Shown here piece by piece: positions 18,838-27,817 of a stretch of 64,000 nucleotides of DNA. Under the pieces are notes generated by a model. The model made no database searches. It was not told the DNA's origin and saw nothing but the letters and a program-made list of their open reading frames with translations. The position numbers were made by a program, and so were the translations under genes. The stretch is from Bog-877 sp035534695 (GTDB lineage Bacteria; Chloroflexota; Dormibacteria; Aeolococcales; Bog-877): the NCBI GenBank assembly GCA_035534695.1, contig DATLRN010000005.1, forward strand, positions 78,179 to 142,178, given 5' to 3'. Position 1 is the stretch's first letter. Every line of letters begins with the position of its first letter.

Positions 18838-19879
18838 GCCAGGCTCGCGCCTCGCCACTAGCCACCAGGTTGACCCTGGCGTTGGGCTTCACGTTGGCAG
18901 CGCCCTGGACTCGGACCCGGATGACCCCGGCCAAGAGGGGTGTCTCGCTGGCGACCTCAATCACACTGTCGTGGCCGTGGAACTCGGAGTGGAGAACGCG
19001 ACCAGGAGCGCCCCCTTCCGGCTCGGAGGTAATCACGATCTGCTCGGGCCGGATTAGGACCACGGCCGGCCCCAGGAGTGCCTGCCGCTGGGCGTCGTCG
19101 GGACGCATGGAAAGCGTCCCCAAGGGAGTTACCAGACGCCCCGCTTCCACGGACCCGTCGATGAGGTTGGCGTCCCCTAGAAAGCGGGCCATATCCAGAT
19201 CGATGGGGTCGGTGTACAGGTCACTGGGGCTGCCCACCTGGGCTACCACCCCATCGCGCAGAACGGCCACCTGGTCGGCGACCGACAGTGCCTCCTCTTG
19301 ATCGTGAGTAACCAGGAGAGTGGTGATTCCGGTCTTGGCGAGAATCTCTCGCACTTCCTCGCGCACGCTGGCACGGAGGCCGGGGTCCAGGGCCGAGAAG
19401 GGTTCGTCCAGGAGCAGCAGGTGGGGATCTATGGCCAGCGCCCGGGCAAGCGCCACTCGCTGCTGCTGCCCACCTGAGAGTTCGTGGGGATACCGGCTTC
19501 CGAGTCCGCCCAATCCCACAACCCCAAGTAGCTCCGGTACCCGGCCTCCCGGACGGGACCGGCGGGAGAGTCCGAAGCCGACGTTTTGATCTACCGTCAG
19601 GTGGGGGAAGAGGGATGCCTCCTGAGGCACGTATCCGACGCGGCGGCGTTCCGGTCTAACGAAGCGCCGCCCGTCATCAACTACCTCGTCTGCCAAACTC
19701 AGGCAGCCCCCATCGGAGCGCTCCAGCCCCGCAATCAAGCGAAGCAGTGTGGTCTTGCCGCTTCCCGAGGGACCCAGGATGGCGGTCAGCGACCCCGCCT
19801 CGATGGCCAGATCCAGGCCGCGCAAGACCGGGGTATCGCGGAATCCCTTGTGCAGACCGGTGATGCTGATCGCCCTCAC
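18821..19879 (-). CDS. fbpC: Iron(III)-type ABC transporter ATP-binding protein
   Basis: This 352-residue protein has Walker A LGPSGSGKTTLLRLIAG, the Q-loop in VGYVPQEASLFPHL, signature LSGGQQQRVALARAL, Walker B LLLLDEPFSALDP and the H-loop VTHDQEEAL. A TOBE-type C-terminal domain follows from about residue 240. This architecture is typical of FbpC/PotA/CysA ATPases. The GTG start overlaps the permease stop by four bases. The fused two-unit permease and the substrate-binding protein upstream make iron the likely substrate. Confidence 0.88.
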   Translation of the reverse strand: MRAISITGLHKGFRDTPVLRGLDLAIEAGSLTAILGPSGSGKTTLLRLIAGLERSDGGCLSLADEVVDDGRRFVRPERRRVGYVPQEASLFPHLTVDQNVGFGLSRRSRPGGRVPELLGVVGLGGLGSRYPHELSGGQQQRVALARALAIDPHLLLLDEPFSALDPGLRASVREEVREILAKTGITTLLVTHDQEEALSVADQVAVLRDGVVAQVGSPSDLYTDPIDLDMARFLGDANLIDGSVEAGRLVTPLGTLSMRPDDAQRQALLGPAVVLIRPEQIVITSEPEGGAPGRVLHSEFHGHDSVIEVASETPLLAGVIRVRVQGAANVKPNARVNLVASGEARAWPRPTG

Positions 19880-21462
19880 GAGCTGCCTCTCGGGAGTCGC
19901 TGCCGCCGGTCGAACCAGTATCCGAGGAGGATCCCGGGGACGATGGAGATGGCGATCATGGCAGCAGCGTACGGGGCGGCCGCGCCGTAGGACACCTGGC
20001 CGGTGAAGGCCCAGAACTGGGTGGCCAGGGTCTGCACCCCGGTCGGCACCAAGATCAAGGTGGCGGTCAGCTCGGTCACCGCCGAGAGAAAGACCAGACA
20101 GAAGGCAGCCGCCAGTCCGGGGGCGATGAGCGGCAAGGTGACTCGCCAGCGCACCTGCCAGGGAGTGCGTCCGAGCGACCGAGCCACCTCTTCCAGACCG
20201 ACCGGGGCCTGCATCACCGAGGCGCGGACGGCGACGTAGGCGAGGGGAAAGAAGACGATGGCGTAGGCGGCGATGAGAAGCCCACTCGTCTGGTACACGA
20301 ACGGCAGATAGTGCAGGGCGAAGAAGACCAAGGCCAAGGCGATGACCAGACCGGGCAATCCCTGGACTATGTAGGTGCTCCGCTCCAGCAGCCGTACGCT
20401 ACGAATCGGCGAGCGAACGGCCAGAAGAGCCACCGGCAGCGCCAGCACCGTCGCCACTGCTGCGGCCGCCGCGCTGTACCAGACCGTGTGGAGCGCCGCG
20501 TTGCCCACCGAGGCCGACTGGGGCAACGTGGAGCTACCGCCTTGTGCCAACCAGTACCCGATCACTCCGATTGGCATTCCCAGGGCAACCGCGATCAGTA
20601 ACAGGATGCCCCCGACCAGCGGCCAGCGCCAAGCTCCCAGTCGCTGTGGTGAGATCAGCTTTCGCGAGTTATGGGCTGCCCGGGTGCCCCGGCCCCGGTC
20701 GCGCAGCGTGCCCTCGCCAGCCAGCACGAGAAGTCCCAGCAGCACGACCACCAAGGAGAGCGCACACGCGGCAGGGGCGTTGAAGCCGACCTGAAACTCG
20801 GTGAAAATCTCGGTGGTGAAGGTCTGATAGCCGAGGATCTCGAAGGCCCCGTACTCCGCTAAGAGGGCCAGGGAGACTAGTAGACATCCGGCCAAGATGG
20901 TCGGTCGAGCCTGGCGCAGGGTGACGTGCCAGAAGGTCCGCCAGGGGCCCAGTCCTAACGTCCGGGCGGTCTCTTCAAGACTGGGATCGGCGCCACGCAG
21001 GCTGGCGGCGACGGGCAAGTAGACGAGAGGGTAGAGACCGGCGGTCATGACCAGAACCGCCCCCCCATAGCCACTGACTGAAGGCAGGATAGATACCCAG
21101 CCGAAGGCGACCACGAAGTCCGGGATCGCCAGGGGCAGCACCAGCACTAGCGCCAGTAGTCGGCGCCCGGGCAGGTCTGAGCGTTCGACCAGCCAGGCGG
21201 CTCCCGTGCCGATGCCAGCCGCAAGAGCCGTGACCACCACCGCCAGCTGGAGCAAGTTCCCGAGCAGAGTCGCCGTAAGCGGCCGAAACAAAAGGGCAGA
21301 GACCTGACCCCAACCGACCTGGCGAGCCTCCAGCAATAAGAAGATCAGAGGCAGGAGCAGAAGTGCAGCGATCAGACTGCTGGCCACTAGCAGGCCTCGC
21401 GGCAGGCGCCTTCGCGCGGGCAATTGTCCGATGGAATTGAGACCGGAGGCCAGGGTCGCCAT
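19876..21462 (-). CDS. fbpB: Iron(III)-type ABC transporter permease, two fused units
   Basis: This 528-residue protein has about twelve membrane helices in two similar halves. Each half carries an EAA loop: EETARTLGLGPWRTFWHVTL in the first and EEVARSLGRTPWQVRWRVTL in the second. Such fused permeases are characteristic of FbpB/AfuB. It starts at ATG 21462, 15 bases after the binding-protein gene. It forms the membrane pore with the ATPase downstream. Confidence 0.88.
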   Translation of the reverse strand: MATLASGLNSIGQLPARRRLPRGLLVASSLIAALLLLPLIFLLLEARQVGWGQVSALLFRPLTATLLGNLLQLAVVVTALAAGIGTGAAWLVERSDLPGRRLLALVLVLPLAIPDFVVAFGWVSILPSVSGYGGAVLVMTAGLYPLVYLPVAASLRGADPSLEETARTLGLGPWRTFWHVTLRQARPTILAGCLLVSLALLAEYGAFEILGYQTFTTEIFTEFQVGFNAPAACALSLVVVLLGLLVLAGEGTLRDRGRGTRAAHNSRKLISPQRLGAWRWPLVGGILLLIAVALGMPIGVIGYWLAQGGSSTLPQSASVGNAALHTVWYSAAAAAVATVLALPVALLAVRSPIRSVRLLERSTYIVQGLPGLVIALALVFFALHYLPFVYQTSGLLIAAYAIVFFPLAYVAVRASVMQAPVGLEEVARSLGRTPWQVRWRVTLPLIAPGLAAAFCLVFLSAVTELTATLILVPTGVQTLATQFWAFTGQVSYGAAAPYAAAMIAISIVPGILLGYWFDRRQRLPRGSS

Positions 21463-21477
21463 GAGGTTATCGCTGCC

Positions 21478-22521
21478 TCAAAGGAGCTCGGCCTGGTGGA
21501 GCAGGGCAACGGCCTCTGCCCCATCGCCCAGGTCCTCAATTGTCAGTGGTGCGGGCTGCAGGCTGGCAAACGGTCGAAGTCCCTTGACGGTCGCGACCCC
21601 CGATCCTAGCGGGTACTCGAAGCTGTCACTGTGGGCGAGGAGGTCCTGGCCCTGGTGGCTGACCAGGAAAGCGAGAAACCGCTCCGCCGCCTGGCGGTGC
21701 TTCGACGACTTGAGAACCGCTGCCCCGGAGACATCGATGACATAGCCGGCATCCCGGGGCCCGAGGTAGGCAATGGCCGAGTGCATCTGGTCGCTACCGA
21801 TCTCGGCTCGCAGGCGGTACCAGTAGTAGTGGTTGATGATCCCGATCGCGATCTCACCGGAGTTGACCCGGGCAGTGATGGCCTCGTTGTCCGGATACAG
21901 ATGCGGGCCAGCGTTGGCCTTGACACCGTCGAGCCATCGCAGGGCCTCCGCGCGGCCGTACTGATGGGCGATGGAGGTGATGATCGGCTGGAAGTCGGTC
22001 TCACTGGGGGCGAGTCCGAGAAGCCCCTTCCAACGAGGATCGGCAAGATTCAGGACCGAGGCCGGCAGGTGGCTGGGGGTCAGCATCTTGGTGTTGTAGA
22101 CGAGGACGCTGACTCGGGCCGAGACACCGACCCAGCGCGACGCGGATGAGTTGTATCTGGCGGGCACCTGGGCCAAAGTTGAGCGGGGCACTTTGGCCAG
22201 CAGGTTCTTGCCCTGCAGGTATTCCAGGGCGGGCGAGTTCTCGGTGTAGACAAGGTCCGCCGGGGAGGCCGAGCCCTCCAGGACGATCTGGTCGGCCAAG
22301 ACGTCCTCATCGTTGGAGCGAACCGTCACCTGGATCCCTGTCTGCCGCTCGAAGGTGGCTACCAGGGAGTCGGTTGTCTGCGGATGCTGGCCGTTGTAGA
22401 GGACGAGTGTCGTCTGGGGTCGCCCGGCCGCTCCACCACAAGCCGAGAGCAAGGCCAAGCCCAGGGCCACCAGAACTACTCTCACCGCCAGGGCAGAAGT
22501 CGCGACCGTCGGTCTCGTCAT
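21478..22521 (-). CDS. fbpA: Iron(III)-binding lipoprotein, FbpA/AfuA family
   Basis: This 347-residue protein begins with a lipoprotein signal peptide ending LLSACGG, so Cys28 is the probable lipid-modified residue. The mature domain starts TTLVLYNGQHPQTTD and shows the class of periplasmic ferric-binding proteins (DPRWKGLLGLAPSETDFQPI, and the iron-ligand region NHYYWYRLRAE with adjacent Tyr residues). ATG 22521 is preceded by GGAGG at five bases. Upstream lies an IdeR-like operator. It would capture ferric iron outside and deliver it to the permease. Confidence 0.9.
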   Translation of the reverse strand: MTRPTVATSALAVRVVLVALGLALLSACGGAAGRPQTTLVLYNGQHPQTTDSLVATFERQTGIQVTVRSNDEDVLADQIVLEGSASPADLVYTENSPALEYLQGKNLLAKVPRSTLAQVPARYNSSASRWVGVSARVSVLVYNTKMLTPSHLPASVLNLADPRWKGLLGLAPSETDFQPIITSIAHQYGRAEALRWLDGVKANAGPHLYPDNEAITARVNSGEIAIGIINHYYWYRLRAEIGSDQMHSAIAYLGPRDAGYVIDVSGAAVLKSSKHRQAAERFLAFLVSHQGQDLLAHSDSFEYPLGSGVATVKGLRPFASLQPAPLTIEDLGDGAEAVALLHQAELL

Positions 22522-22601
22522 CTCGCCTCCGGTGAGCGACCTCCGTGGAGCCGCAAAAAAAGAGCAAGAAGCTGATATCTTCGCCCAGGCGATGTCCTGA
22601 C

Positions 22602-22620
22602 TTAGGCTGCGCTAACCTCG
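22602..22620. promoter_or_regulatory. Candidate IdeR/DtxR iron box upstream of fbpABC
   Basis: TTAGGCTGCGCTAACCTCG matches 14 of 19 positions of the DtxR/IdeR consensus TTAGGTTAGGCTAACCTAA, including TTAGG and CTAACCT. It lies 80 bases before the fbpA start, where binding would block transcription. No dtxR/ideR gene is in the window. The match was made by eye. Confidence 0.55.
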
Positions 22621-22699
22621 CTCTTCGACCGAGCTTATGCGGCTTGCCAGGGAAGTGTCAAATGAGCCCTGGCCTGAAGCCGGTCACGATCGTCCGTTC

Positions 22700-23518
22700 T
22701 CAGCGCAGGTAGAGCAACCCCTCACTGCCCAGTGACTCGATCCGCGCCAGCGCAACCTCGGTCCCCTTGGCCACGCAGTGGTTGGGATCGGCCAGGATTT
22801 TGCAGGCGACGCCTGTCGCCTCGGTGAGGTGGTCGCCGATCAAAGCGAGGGCCGGACCACGGCCAGCCATTGCGACGCCGGACTCCGCCGCATGCTCCCG
22901 CAGTTGGGGGGGAAGATCGTCAAGCAAGGAGCTCACGCCACCGGCAAGCGCAGCCCTACCGGCCTCGGTCTCCCACGACCCCGGTGGGGATGGTAGGCAG
23001 CGGTGACCGAGCAGTCCCTCGTGGCAGATGATCGCAATCTGAGCTACTTGGGGCAGCAGGAAGACCAAGGGAAGTGGGGTCCAAGAGGCAATCGGAAGAC
23101 CGGCTCCCAAGGCCGCCGCCAAGGGCAGATCCATCATGTGCGCCATTCGCGCCCCAGAAGCCATGGCGACTCGAAGAAGCGCCCGCCGAGAAGCCGTCGA
23201 CAGGTCAGCCGACACTCCCAGCATGACCTCATGGCGGGAAAACAGCAGCCGGCCCACCACCCGAAGGATGATCTGACGGAGGAGCTGTTCGGCGGCACCG
23301 ACGTCAGCCAACTCCTCCACCCCCAACGGCCAGCTGAGTTCGACCTCGCCAGCCCGATCTGCCGCCAGTTCCAGGGCCGCTAGGCCGAACGCCAGGGGCC
23401 GACCGTTCGACCTCTGGCGCGCCAGAGCGGACGGTTCCTCGATCACCAGTCCATCGCCGCGGGCCCACACGACGACCTGATCTGGAGACAGGTCGATGCC
23501 GAAGCGGCGCGGCGCCAA
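22700..23518 (-). CDS. Degenerate MreB-like actin-fold protein coupled to murA
   Basis: This 272-residue protein follows MreB in order: FGIDLSPDQVVVWARGDGLV resembles the phosphate-1 strand and its neighbours, ASRRALLRVAMASGARMAHM matches the MreB helix ERRAVLDAAMQAGAR, LPLAAALGAGLPI matches the EPMAAAIGAGLP region, and ADPNHCVAKGTEVAL matches the MreB C-terminal block. The glycine-rich ATP motifs are missing: GTANT is replaced by SPDQV, and the DIGGGTTE loop is replaced by a hydrophobic LPLVFLLPQVAQIAI. Normal MreB has about 335-345 residues. It starts with TTG five bases after murA. A scaffold without ATPase activity in wall synthesis is an inference. Confidence 0.68.
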   Translation of the reverse strand: MAPRRFGIDLSPDQVVVWARGDGLVIEEPSALARQRSNGRPLAFGLAALELAADRAGEVELSWPLGVEELADVGAAEQLLRQIILRVVGRLLFSRHEVMLGVSADLSTASRRALLRVAMASGARMAHMMDLPLAAALGAGLPIASWTPLPLVFLLPQVAQIAIICHEGLLGHRCLPSPPGSWETEAGRAALAGGVSSLLDDLPPQLREHAAESGVAMAGRGPALALIGDHLTEATGVACKILADPNHCVAKGTEVALARIESLGSEGLLYLR

Positions 23519-23523
23519 GGGCC

Positions 23524-24813
23524 TTAGCTCCTCGCGTCGGCCGGTCGCAGGTGCAGGGTCGCTCCCAGCCCGGCGAGCTTACCGACCAGATCCTCATACC
23601 CGCGGTCGAGGTGGTGGACATTGACCAGCCGGCTGGTCCCCTCGGCGCAGAGCGCTCCGATCACCAGGGCCGCTCCCGAACGGATATCGGAGATGTCCAG
23701 GTCGGCCCCGCGCCAGGACGACCCTCCGTGAACCACTGCGCTGCGCCCATGCAAGCTGATCTCGGCCCCCAGCCGGCGCAGCTGCTCAACATGCTGAAAG
23801 CGGTTCTCGAAAAGCGCCTCCGACACCGTGCTGAAGCCATCGGCCCGGGCCATTAGGGCGACGTACTGGGCCTGAAGATCGGTGGCGAAGCCCGGATGCG
23901 GCCAGGTCGTCATGTCCACCGCCCGTAGCCGCCCAGGCCGGGACACTCGCAGCCAGGTCCCTCCCTCCTCCACCTGGCAGCCGGCTCGGCGAAGCTTGTG
24001 GAGGACCTGATCGAGGTCGTCGCAGTCGAGCTGTTCGATGACGATCTCCCCTCCGGTCGCTGCCGCGGCGATGGCGAAGGTGCCGGCTTCGATGTAATCG
24101 GCGCGAACCCGGTGCTCGGTGGGATGAAGGTGGGCCACCCCCTCAATGACAATTCGGTCACCGCCAGCGCCGGCAATACGAGCTCCCATGGCCTTCAAGC
24201 AGAGGGCCAGGTCGACCACATGGGGCTCGCGAGCAGCATTAGAAATAACGGTGATGCCGTCAGCTCGGGCCGCAGCCATCATCAGGTTCTCGGTCCCGGT
24301 CACGGTCGGCATGTCCAGTTGGATGTGGGCTCCGTGGAGCCGCGTCGCCCGGGCCCGTATCCCGAACTCGTCCTCGCGAACCTCGGCGCCCATCGCTCTG
24401 AGGCCGTCCAGGTGCTGCTCCACGCGACGCATGCCGATGTCGTCGCCCCCGGGGAGCGGCAAGGAGGCCTCGCCGCGAGAGACTAGCAAGGGACCCAGCA
24501 GCAGCAGGGAAGCTCGCATGCGCCGACCCAACTCGACATCCGGCTCGACAGTGGTGATGCCCTGAGTGTCGATGGCCACCTCACCTTCAGAACGCTCCAC
24601 CCGGGCGCCCAGCCCGCGCAGGAGTCGGCACATCGTCTCCACGTCCTCGATGCCGGGAACATTGCTGAGGCGAAGCGGCCCGTCCGTGAGAATGGCGGCG
24701 GCCATCTGGGGCAGGGCGGCGTTCTTGCTGCCGCTCACCGTCACCCGCCCCCGCAGCGGCGCACCACCGACAATCTCCAAGTACTGCCCTGGCACTGCCG
24801 ACGACTCAGACAT
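23524..24813 (-). CDS. murA: UDP-N-acetylglucosamine 1-carboxyvinyltransferase with Asp in place of the active-site Cys
   Basis: This 429-residue protein catalyses the first committed step of peptidoglycan synthesis. K30-N31 lie in VSGSKNAALP, and the late catalytic block DIRSGAALVIGAL is intact. The mobile loop reads LPGGDDIGMRR where E. coli has PGGCTIG, so the Cys115 position is Asp124. The same change in Mycobacterium, Chlamydia and Borrelia leaves the enzyme active but insensitive to fosfomycin. ATG 24813 overlaps wecA by eight bases, and the mreB-like gene follows after five bases. Confidence 0.95.
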   Translation of the reverse strand: MSESSAVPGQYLEIVGGAPLRGRVTVSGSKNAALPQMAAAILTDGPLRLSNVPGIEDVETMCRLLRGLGARVERSEGEVAIDTQGITTVEPDVELGRRMRASLLLLGPLLVSRGEASLPLPGGDDIGMRRVEQHLDGLRAMGAEVREDEFGIRARATRLHGAHIQLDMPTVTGTENLMMAAARADGITVISNAAREPHVVDLALCLKAMGARIAGAGGDRIVIEGVAHLHPTEHRVRADYIEAGTFAIAAAATGGEIVIEQLDCDDLDQVLHKLRRAGCQVEEGGTWLRVSRPGRLRAVDMTTWPHPGFATDLQAQYVALMARADGFSTVSEALFENRFQHVEQLRRLGAEISLHGRSAVVHGGSSWRGADLDISDIRSGAALVIGALCAEGTSRLVNVHHLDRGYEDLVGKLAGLGATLHLRPADARS

Positions 24814-25903
24814 GGGGCCGGTCTAAACGAGTCGGCTCGGCCTCGGCCCGCCGCTGGAAAATGAATCCGCCTCGGTGCCAGATCCTCCAGAGGAGAAGGC
24901 CCAACGCCACCAGCAAGAGTGCCAGAGCGACGGCCAGTATCTTGCGGTGACCGAAGACGGCGAGCCCGACGCAACCCAGGATCGCGGTCGTCAGATAGAA
25001 GGTCACCGATGTCTCGCGGGGGCTCAACCCCAGTTCCAACAGCCGATGATGTAAGTGACGGGCGTCGGCGTGGGCGAACCCGAGCCCCTGCCGACGGCGC
25101 CTGAGAATCGCGAAGGCGGTGTCTCCGATGGGCAGGGCGAGGGCCACAACGGGCACAAATAAGGCGAGAGCGACCGTCACCTTGGCCACTCCCAGGATGG
25201 TAATGATGCCCAGCAGCATCCCCAGTACGTGGCTTCCCGAGTCCCCCATGAAGATCCTGGCCGGCGCGAAATTGAAGACCAGGAAGCCGAGGCAGCATCC
25301 GATCAGGGCCGAGGAGAGGAGGATCACCCCGCCCTGGCTGGGCTCGATCCCGAGACGGTTAACTGCCGCCAGATAGAGGACGCCACCGACGATCGCCACC
25401 ACGCCAGCGGCCAGGCCATCGACGCCGTCGAGCAGGTTGATCGAGTTCTGCATTCCCATCAGCCAGATGATGGTGATGGGTATGGAGGCCCAGGCCAAGG
25501 GGATCGCCAATCCGGGCAAGTTGACGGCGTGGATGTTGATGGCAAACAGCCAGGCCACCGCCAAGGAGCAAAGCGCCTGAACCACCAGCTTGGTCCAGTA
25601 GGCGAGTCCTAGGATGTCGTCAGCCGCGAGCAGACAGCCCACCACCAGCGCGATCACCACCACCTGCCACCAGTCCTGTACCTGGCGACCAAAGGTGACC
25701 ATGGCGACGGCAAAGCCGACCATGATCGCCAGTCCGCCGAGCCGCCCGGTGGGCCGGGTGTGAATGTGACGTCCGCCGGGCTGGGCCACCGCGCCCACCC
25801 GAAAGCTGATCCAGCGGGCCAGGGGTACGCAGGCCATGGTCACCACCACCGCCAACAGCAAGATTGGCAGAGCACTGAAGTAGTGATTGCTGACGGAGGG
25901 CAC
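24806..25903 (-). CDS. wecA: WecA/TagO-type UDP-GlcNAc:polyprenyl-phosphate GlcNAc-1-phosphate transferase
   Basis: This integral membrane protein has about ten to eleven helices. Family motifs are all present: DDILGLAYWTKL, NSINLLDGVDGLAAG, FMGDSGSHVLGMLLG and the loop HADARHLHHRLLELGLS with the HHR triad. GTG 25903 gives 365 residues and sits 14 bases after glyA; an upstream in-frame GTG at 25948 would overlap glyA. It makes the lipid-linked GlcNAc that starts teichoic-acid-like or polysaccharide chains, and the WecG homologue at 9481-10278 could act next. The cytoplasmic tail is short and basic. Confidence 0.92.
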   Translation of the reverse strand: MPSVSNHYFSALPILLLAVVVTMACVPLARWISFRVGAVAQPGGRHIHTRPTGRLGGLAIMVGFAVAMVTFGRQVQDWWQVVVIALVVGCLLAADDILGLAYWTKLVVQALCSLAVAWLFAINIHAVNLPGLAIPLAWASIPITIIWLMGMQNSINLLDGVDGLAAGVVAIVGGVLYLAAVNRLGIEPSQGGVILLSSALIGCCLGFLVFNFAPARIFMGDSGSHVLGMLLGIITILGVAKVTVALALFVPVVALALPIGDTAFAILRRRRQGLGFAHADARHLHHRLLELGLSPRETSVTFYLTTAILGCVGLAVFGHRKILAVALALLLVALGLLLWRIWHRGGFIFQRRAEAEPTRLDRPHV

Positions 25904-25917
25904 GATCAGCGCCCGCG

Positions 25918-27177
25918 CTACCGGTACGGCAGGGGAAACGCCTCGCACAAGGTGCGCGCCTGGGCCGCGACCTCGCGCTCCACCGCCGCGTCGCCAAGGT
26001 TGTGGATGGTCCGGGAGATCATGGCGGCGATTTCGTCCATCTGCTCCAGACCCATTCCCCTAGTGGTGACCGCGGGGGTGCCCAAGCGGATGCCGCTGGG
26101 ATTGAACTTGCTTGCCTCATCGAAGGGAATGGAGTTGCGGTTGACGGTGATGTGAGCCCGATCGAAGACTTCCTGGACCTCCTTGCCGGTGCGACCCAGC
26201 GGGCGCAGATCGATCAGCATCAGATGGTTGTCAGTCCCTCCGCTGACTAGACGGAGCCCCTCCTTCAGCAATCCCGCTGCCAGCCGCTGGGCGTTGGCCA
26301 CCACCCGCTGGGCATAACCCTCCATCTCCGGCTGGCTCCAGGCATGGAGCGCCGCCGCCTTGCCGGCGATGGCGTGTAGCAGGGGTCCGCCTTGCACCCC
26401 AGGGAAGACCGCTTTGTCGATGGCTTTGGCGTGCTCCTCAGGAGATAGGATCATCCCCCCCCAAGGTCCTCGCAGGGTCTTGTGGGTGGTCAGGGTGACG
26501 ACGTCGGCGTAGGGAACCGGACTGGGGTGGGCGCCTCCCGCCACCAGACCGGCGAAGTGGGCCATGTCCACCATGAGGATTGCGTCCACCTCGTGTGCGA
26601 TCTCGGCCAACTGGACGAAGTCGAATGTCCTGGGGTAGGCGCTGGCTCCTGCCACCAGCACCCGGGGCCTCACCTCCCGGGCCCGGCGCCGGATCTCCTC
26701 GTAGTCGAGCTGCTCAGTCTCTCGATTGACGCCGTAGAACTCAGCGTGGTAGATGATTCCGCTGAAGCTGACTGGCGATCCATGAGTCAAATGACCGCCA
26801 TGGCTCAGATCGAGGCCGAGTATGGTGTCGCCCGGCTGGCAGAAGGCCATGTAAGCGGCCATATTGGCCGCGCTCCCACAGTGGGGCTGGACATTGGCGT
26901 GCTCTGCCCCGAAGAGCCGGCAGGCCCGCTCCTGAGCTAGGGTCTCGATCTGGTCGACGAACTCGCAGCCGCCGTAGTACCGCTTGCCTGGAGTCCCCTC
27001 AGCGTACTTATTAGTGAGCCAGGAACCGACCGCCTCCAGGACGGCCGGACTGGCGACGTTCTCGGAGGGAATCAGTTCCAGGGTGTACTGCTGACGATCC
27101 AGCTCCGCCTCGAGCAGTGATGCGAGTTGGGGATCAGCCTGATGCAGGGCACTGAGTCGTTGTTCCGCAATCGCCAT
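25918..27177 (-). CDS. glyA: Serine hydroxymethyltransferase
   Basis: This 419-residue PLP enzyme interconverts serine and glycine with one-carbon transfer to tetrahydrofolate. The PLP-binding Lys233 lies in TLTTHKTLRGPWGG. Other landmarks are LELIPSENVASPAVLEA, the substrate loop YYGGCEFVDQIE and MVDMAHFAGLVAGG. Length and sequence are normal. It is one base after tsaC, part of a conserved prmC-tsaC-glyA-wecA block. Confidence 0.97.
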   Translation of the reverse strand: MAIAEQRLSALHQADPQLASLLEAELDRQQYTLELIPSENVASPAVLEAVGSWLTNKYAEGTPGKRYYGGCEFVDQIETLAQERACRLFGAEHANVQPHCGSAANMAAYMAFCQPGDTILGLDLSHGGHLTHGSPVSFSGIIYHAEFYGVNRETEQLDYEEIRRRAREVRPRVLVAGASAYPRTFDFVQLAEIAHEVDAILMVDMAHFAGLVAGGAHPSPVPYADVVTLTTHKTLRGPWGGMILSPEEHAKAIDKAVFPGVQGGPLLHAIAGKAAALHAWSQPEMEGYAQRVVANAQRLAAGLLKEGLRLVSGGTDNHLMLIDLRPLGRTGKEVQEVFDRAHITVNRNSIPFDEASKFNPSGIRLGTPAVTTRGMGLEQMDEIAAMISRTIHNLGDAAVEREVAAQARTLCEAFPLPYR

Positions 27178-27178
27178 C

Positions 27179-27817
27179 TCAGTCCCTCCGAATCCGAGGG
27201 TCCTGCCTGGTCACGGACACCCCCAACTGGTGAGCACTGAGGCCGCCCTCGCGAATTAAGACCGGCTCTGCTCGGGTGAGGTCGAGTATAGATGAGGGTT
27301 GGCCTGACTCCTCAGGCGCCGCTGGTGCTGCCAGGGCCCCCGCCAAGCCGTGCAAGCGGTGAAGAGCATCTGCGGCGTCATGCGCGGGGGGCTCACCGTG
27401 ACGGTTGGCGCTAGTTGTGGCCAGCGGTCCTGCCCGGGATAACAACTCGAGGGCGACCACGTGGGAAGGCACCCTGACGGCGACCGTGCCTCTGTAGGTC
27501 AGACCGGCAACGTGCGAGCGGGCGGGCAGGATTAGAGTCAGCGGGCCGGGCCAGAATCGGTCAGCCAGGACGCGGGCCTGGCCGCCGAATACAGCCAGAA
27601 CTTCAAGCTCGCCCGCAGTGGCCGCCATGGCAATTACCGGCTGTCGGCTGCTGCGTCCTTTGACCCGGGCCAGGGCAGCTACCGCGCTCGGATTCGCGGC
27701 CAAGGCGGCCAGCCCATAGACGGTGTCCGTCGGGAAGCCCACCACGCGTCCCAACCGGAGTTCGACCACGGCCAGCTCGACTCCCCTACCGCCCATCCAG
27801 AGTGGGGACCCAGTCAT
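27179..27817 (-). CDS. tsaC: L-threonylcarbamoyladenylate synthase (TsaC/Sua5/YrdC)
   Basis: This 212-residue protein has the YrdC fold signature VGFPTDTVYGLAALA, the KGRSSRQPVIAM loop, WPGPLTLILPARS and the ATTSANRHGEPPA block. It makes threonylcarbamoyl-AMP for tRNA t6A synthesis. It lacks the extra C-terminal Sua5 domain. The ATG overlaps the prmC stop (ATGA). Confidence 0.94.
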   Translation of the reverse strand: MTGSPLWMGGRGVELAVVELRLGRVVGFPTDTVYGLAALAANPSAVAALARVKGRSSRQPVIAMAATAGELEVLAVFGGQARVLADRFWPGPLTLILPARSHVAGLTYRGTVAVRVPSHVVALELLSRAGPLATTSANRHGEPPAHDAADALHRLHGLAGALAAPAAPEESGQPSSILDLTRAEPVLIREGGLSAHQLGVSVTRQDPRIRRD

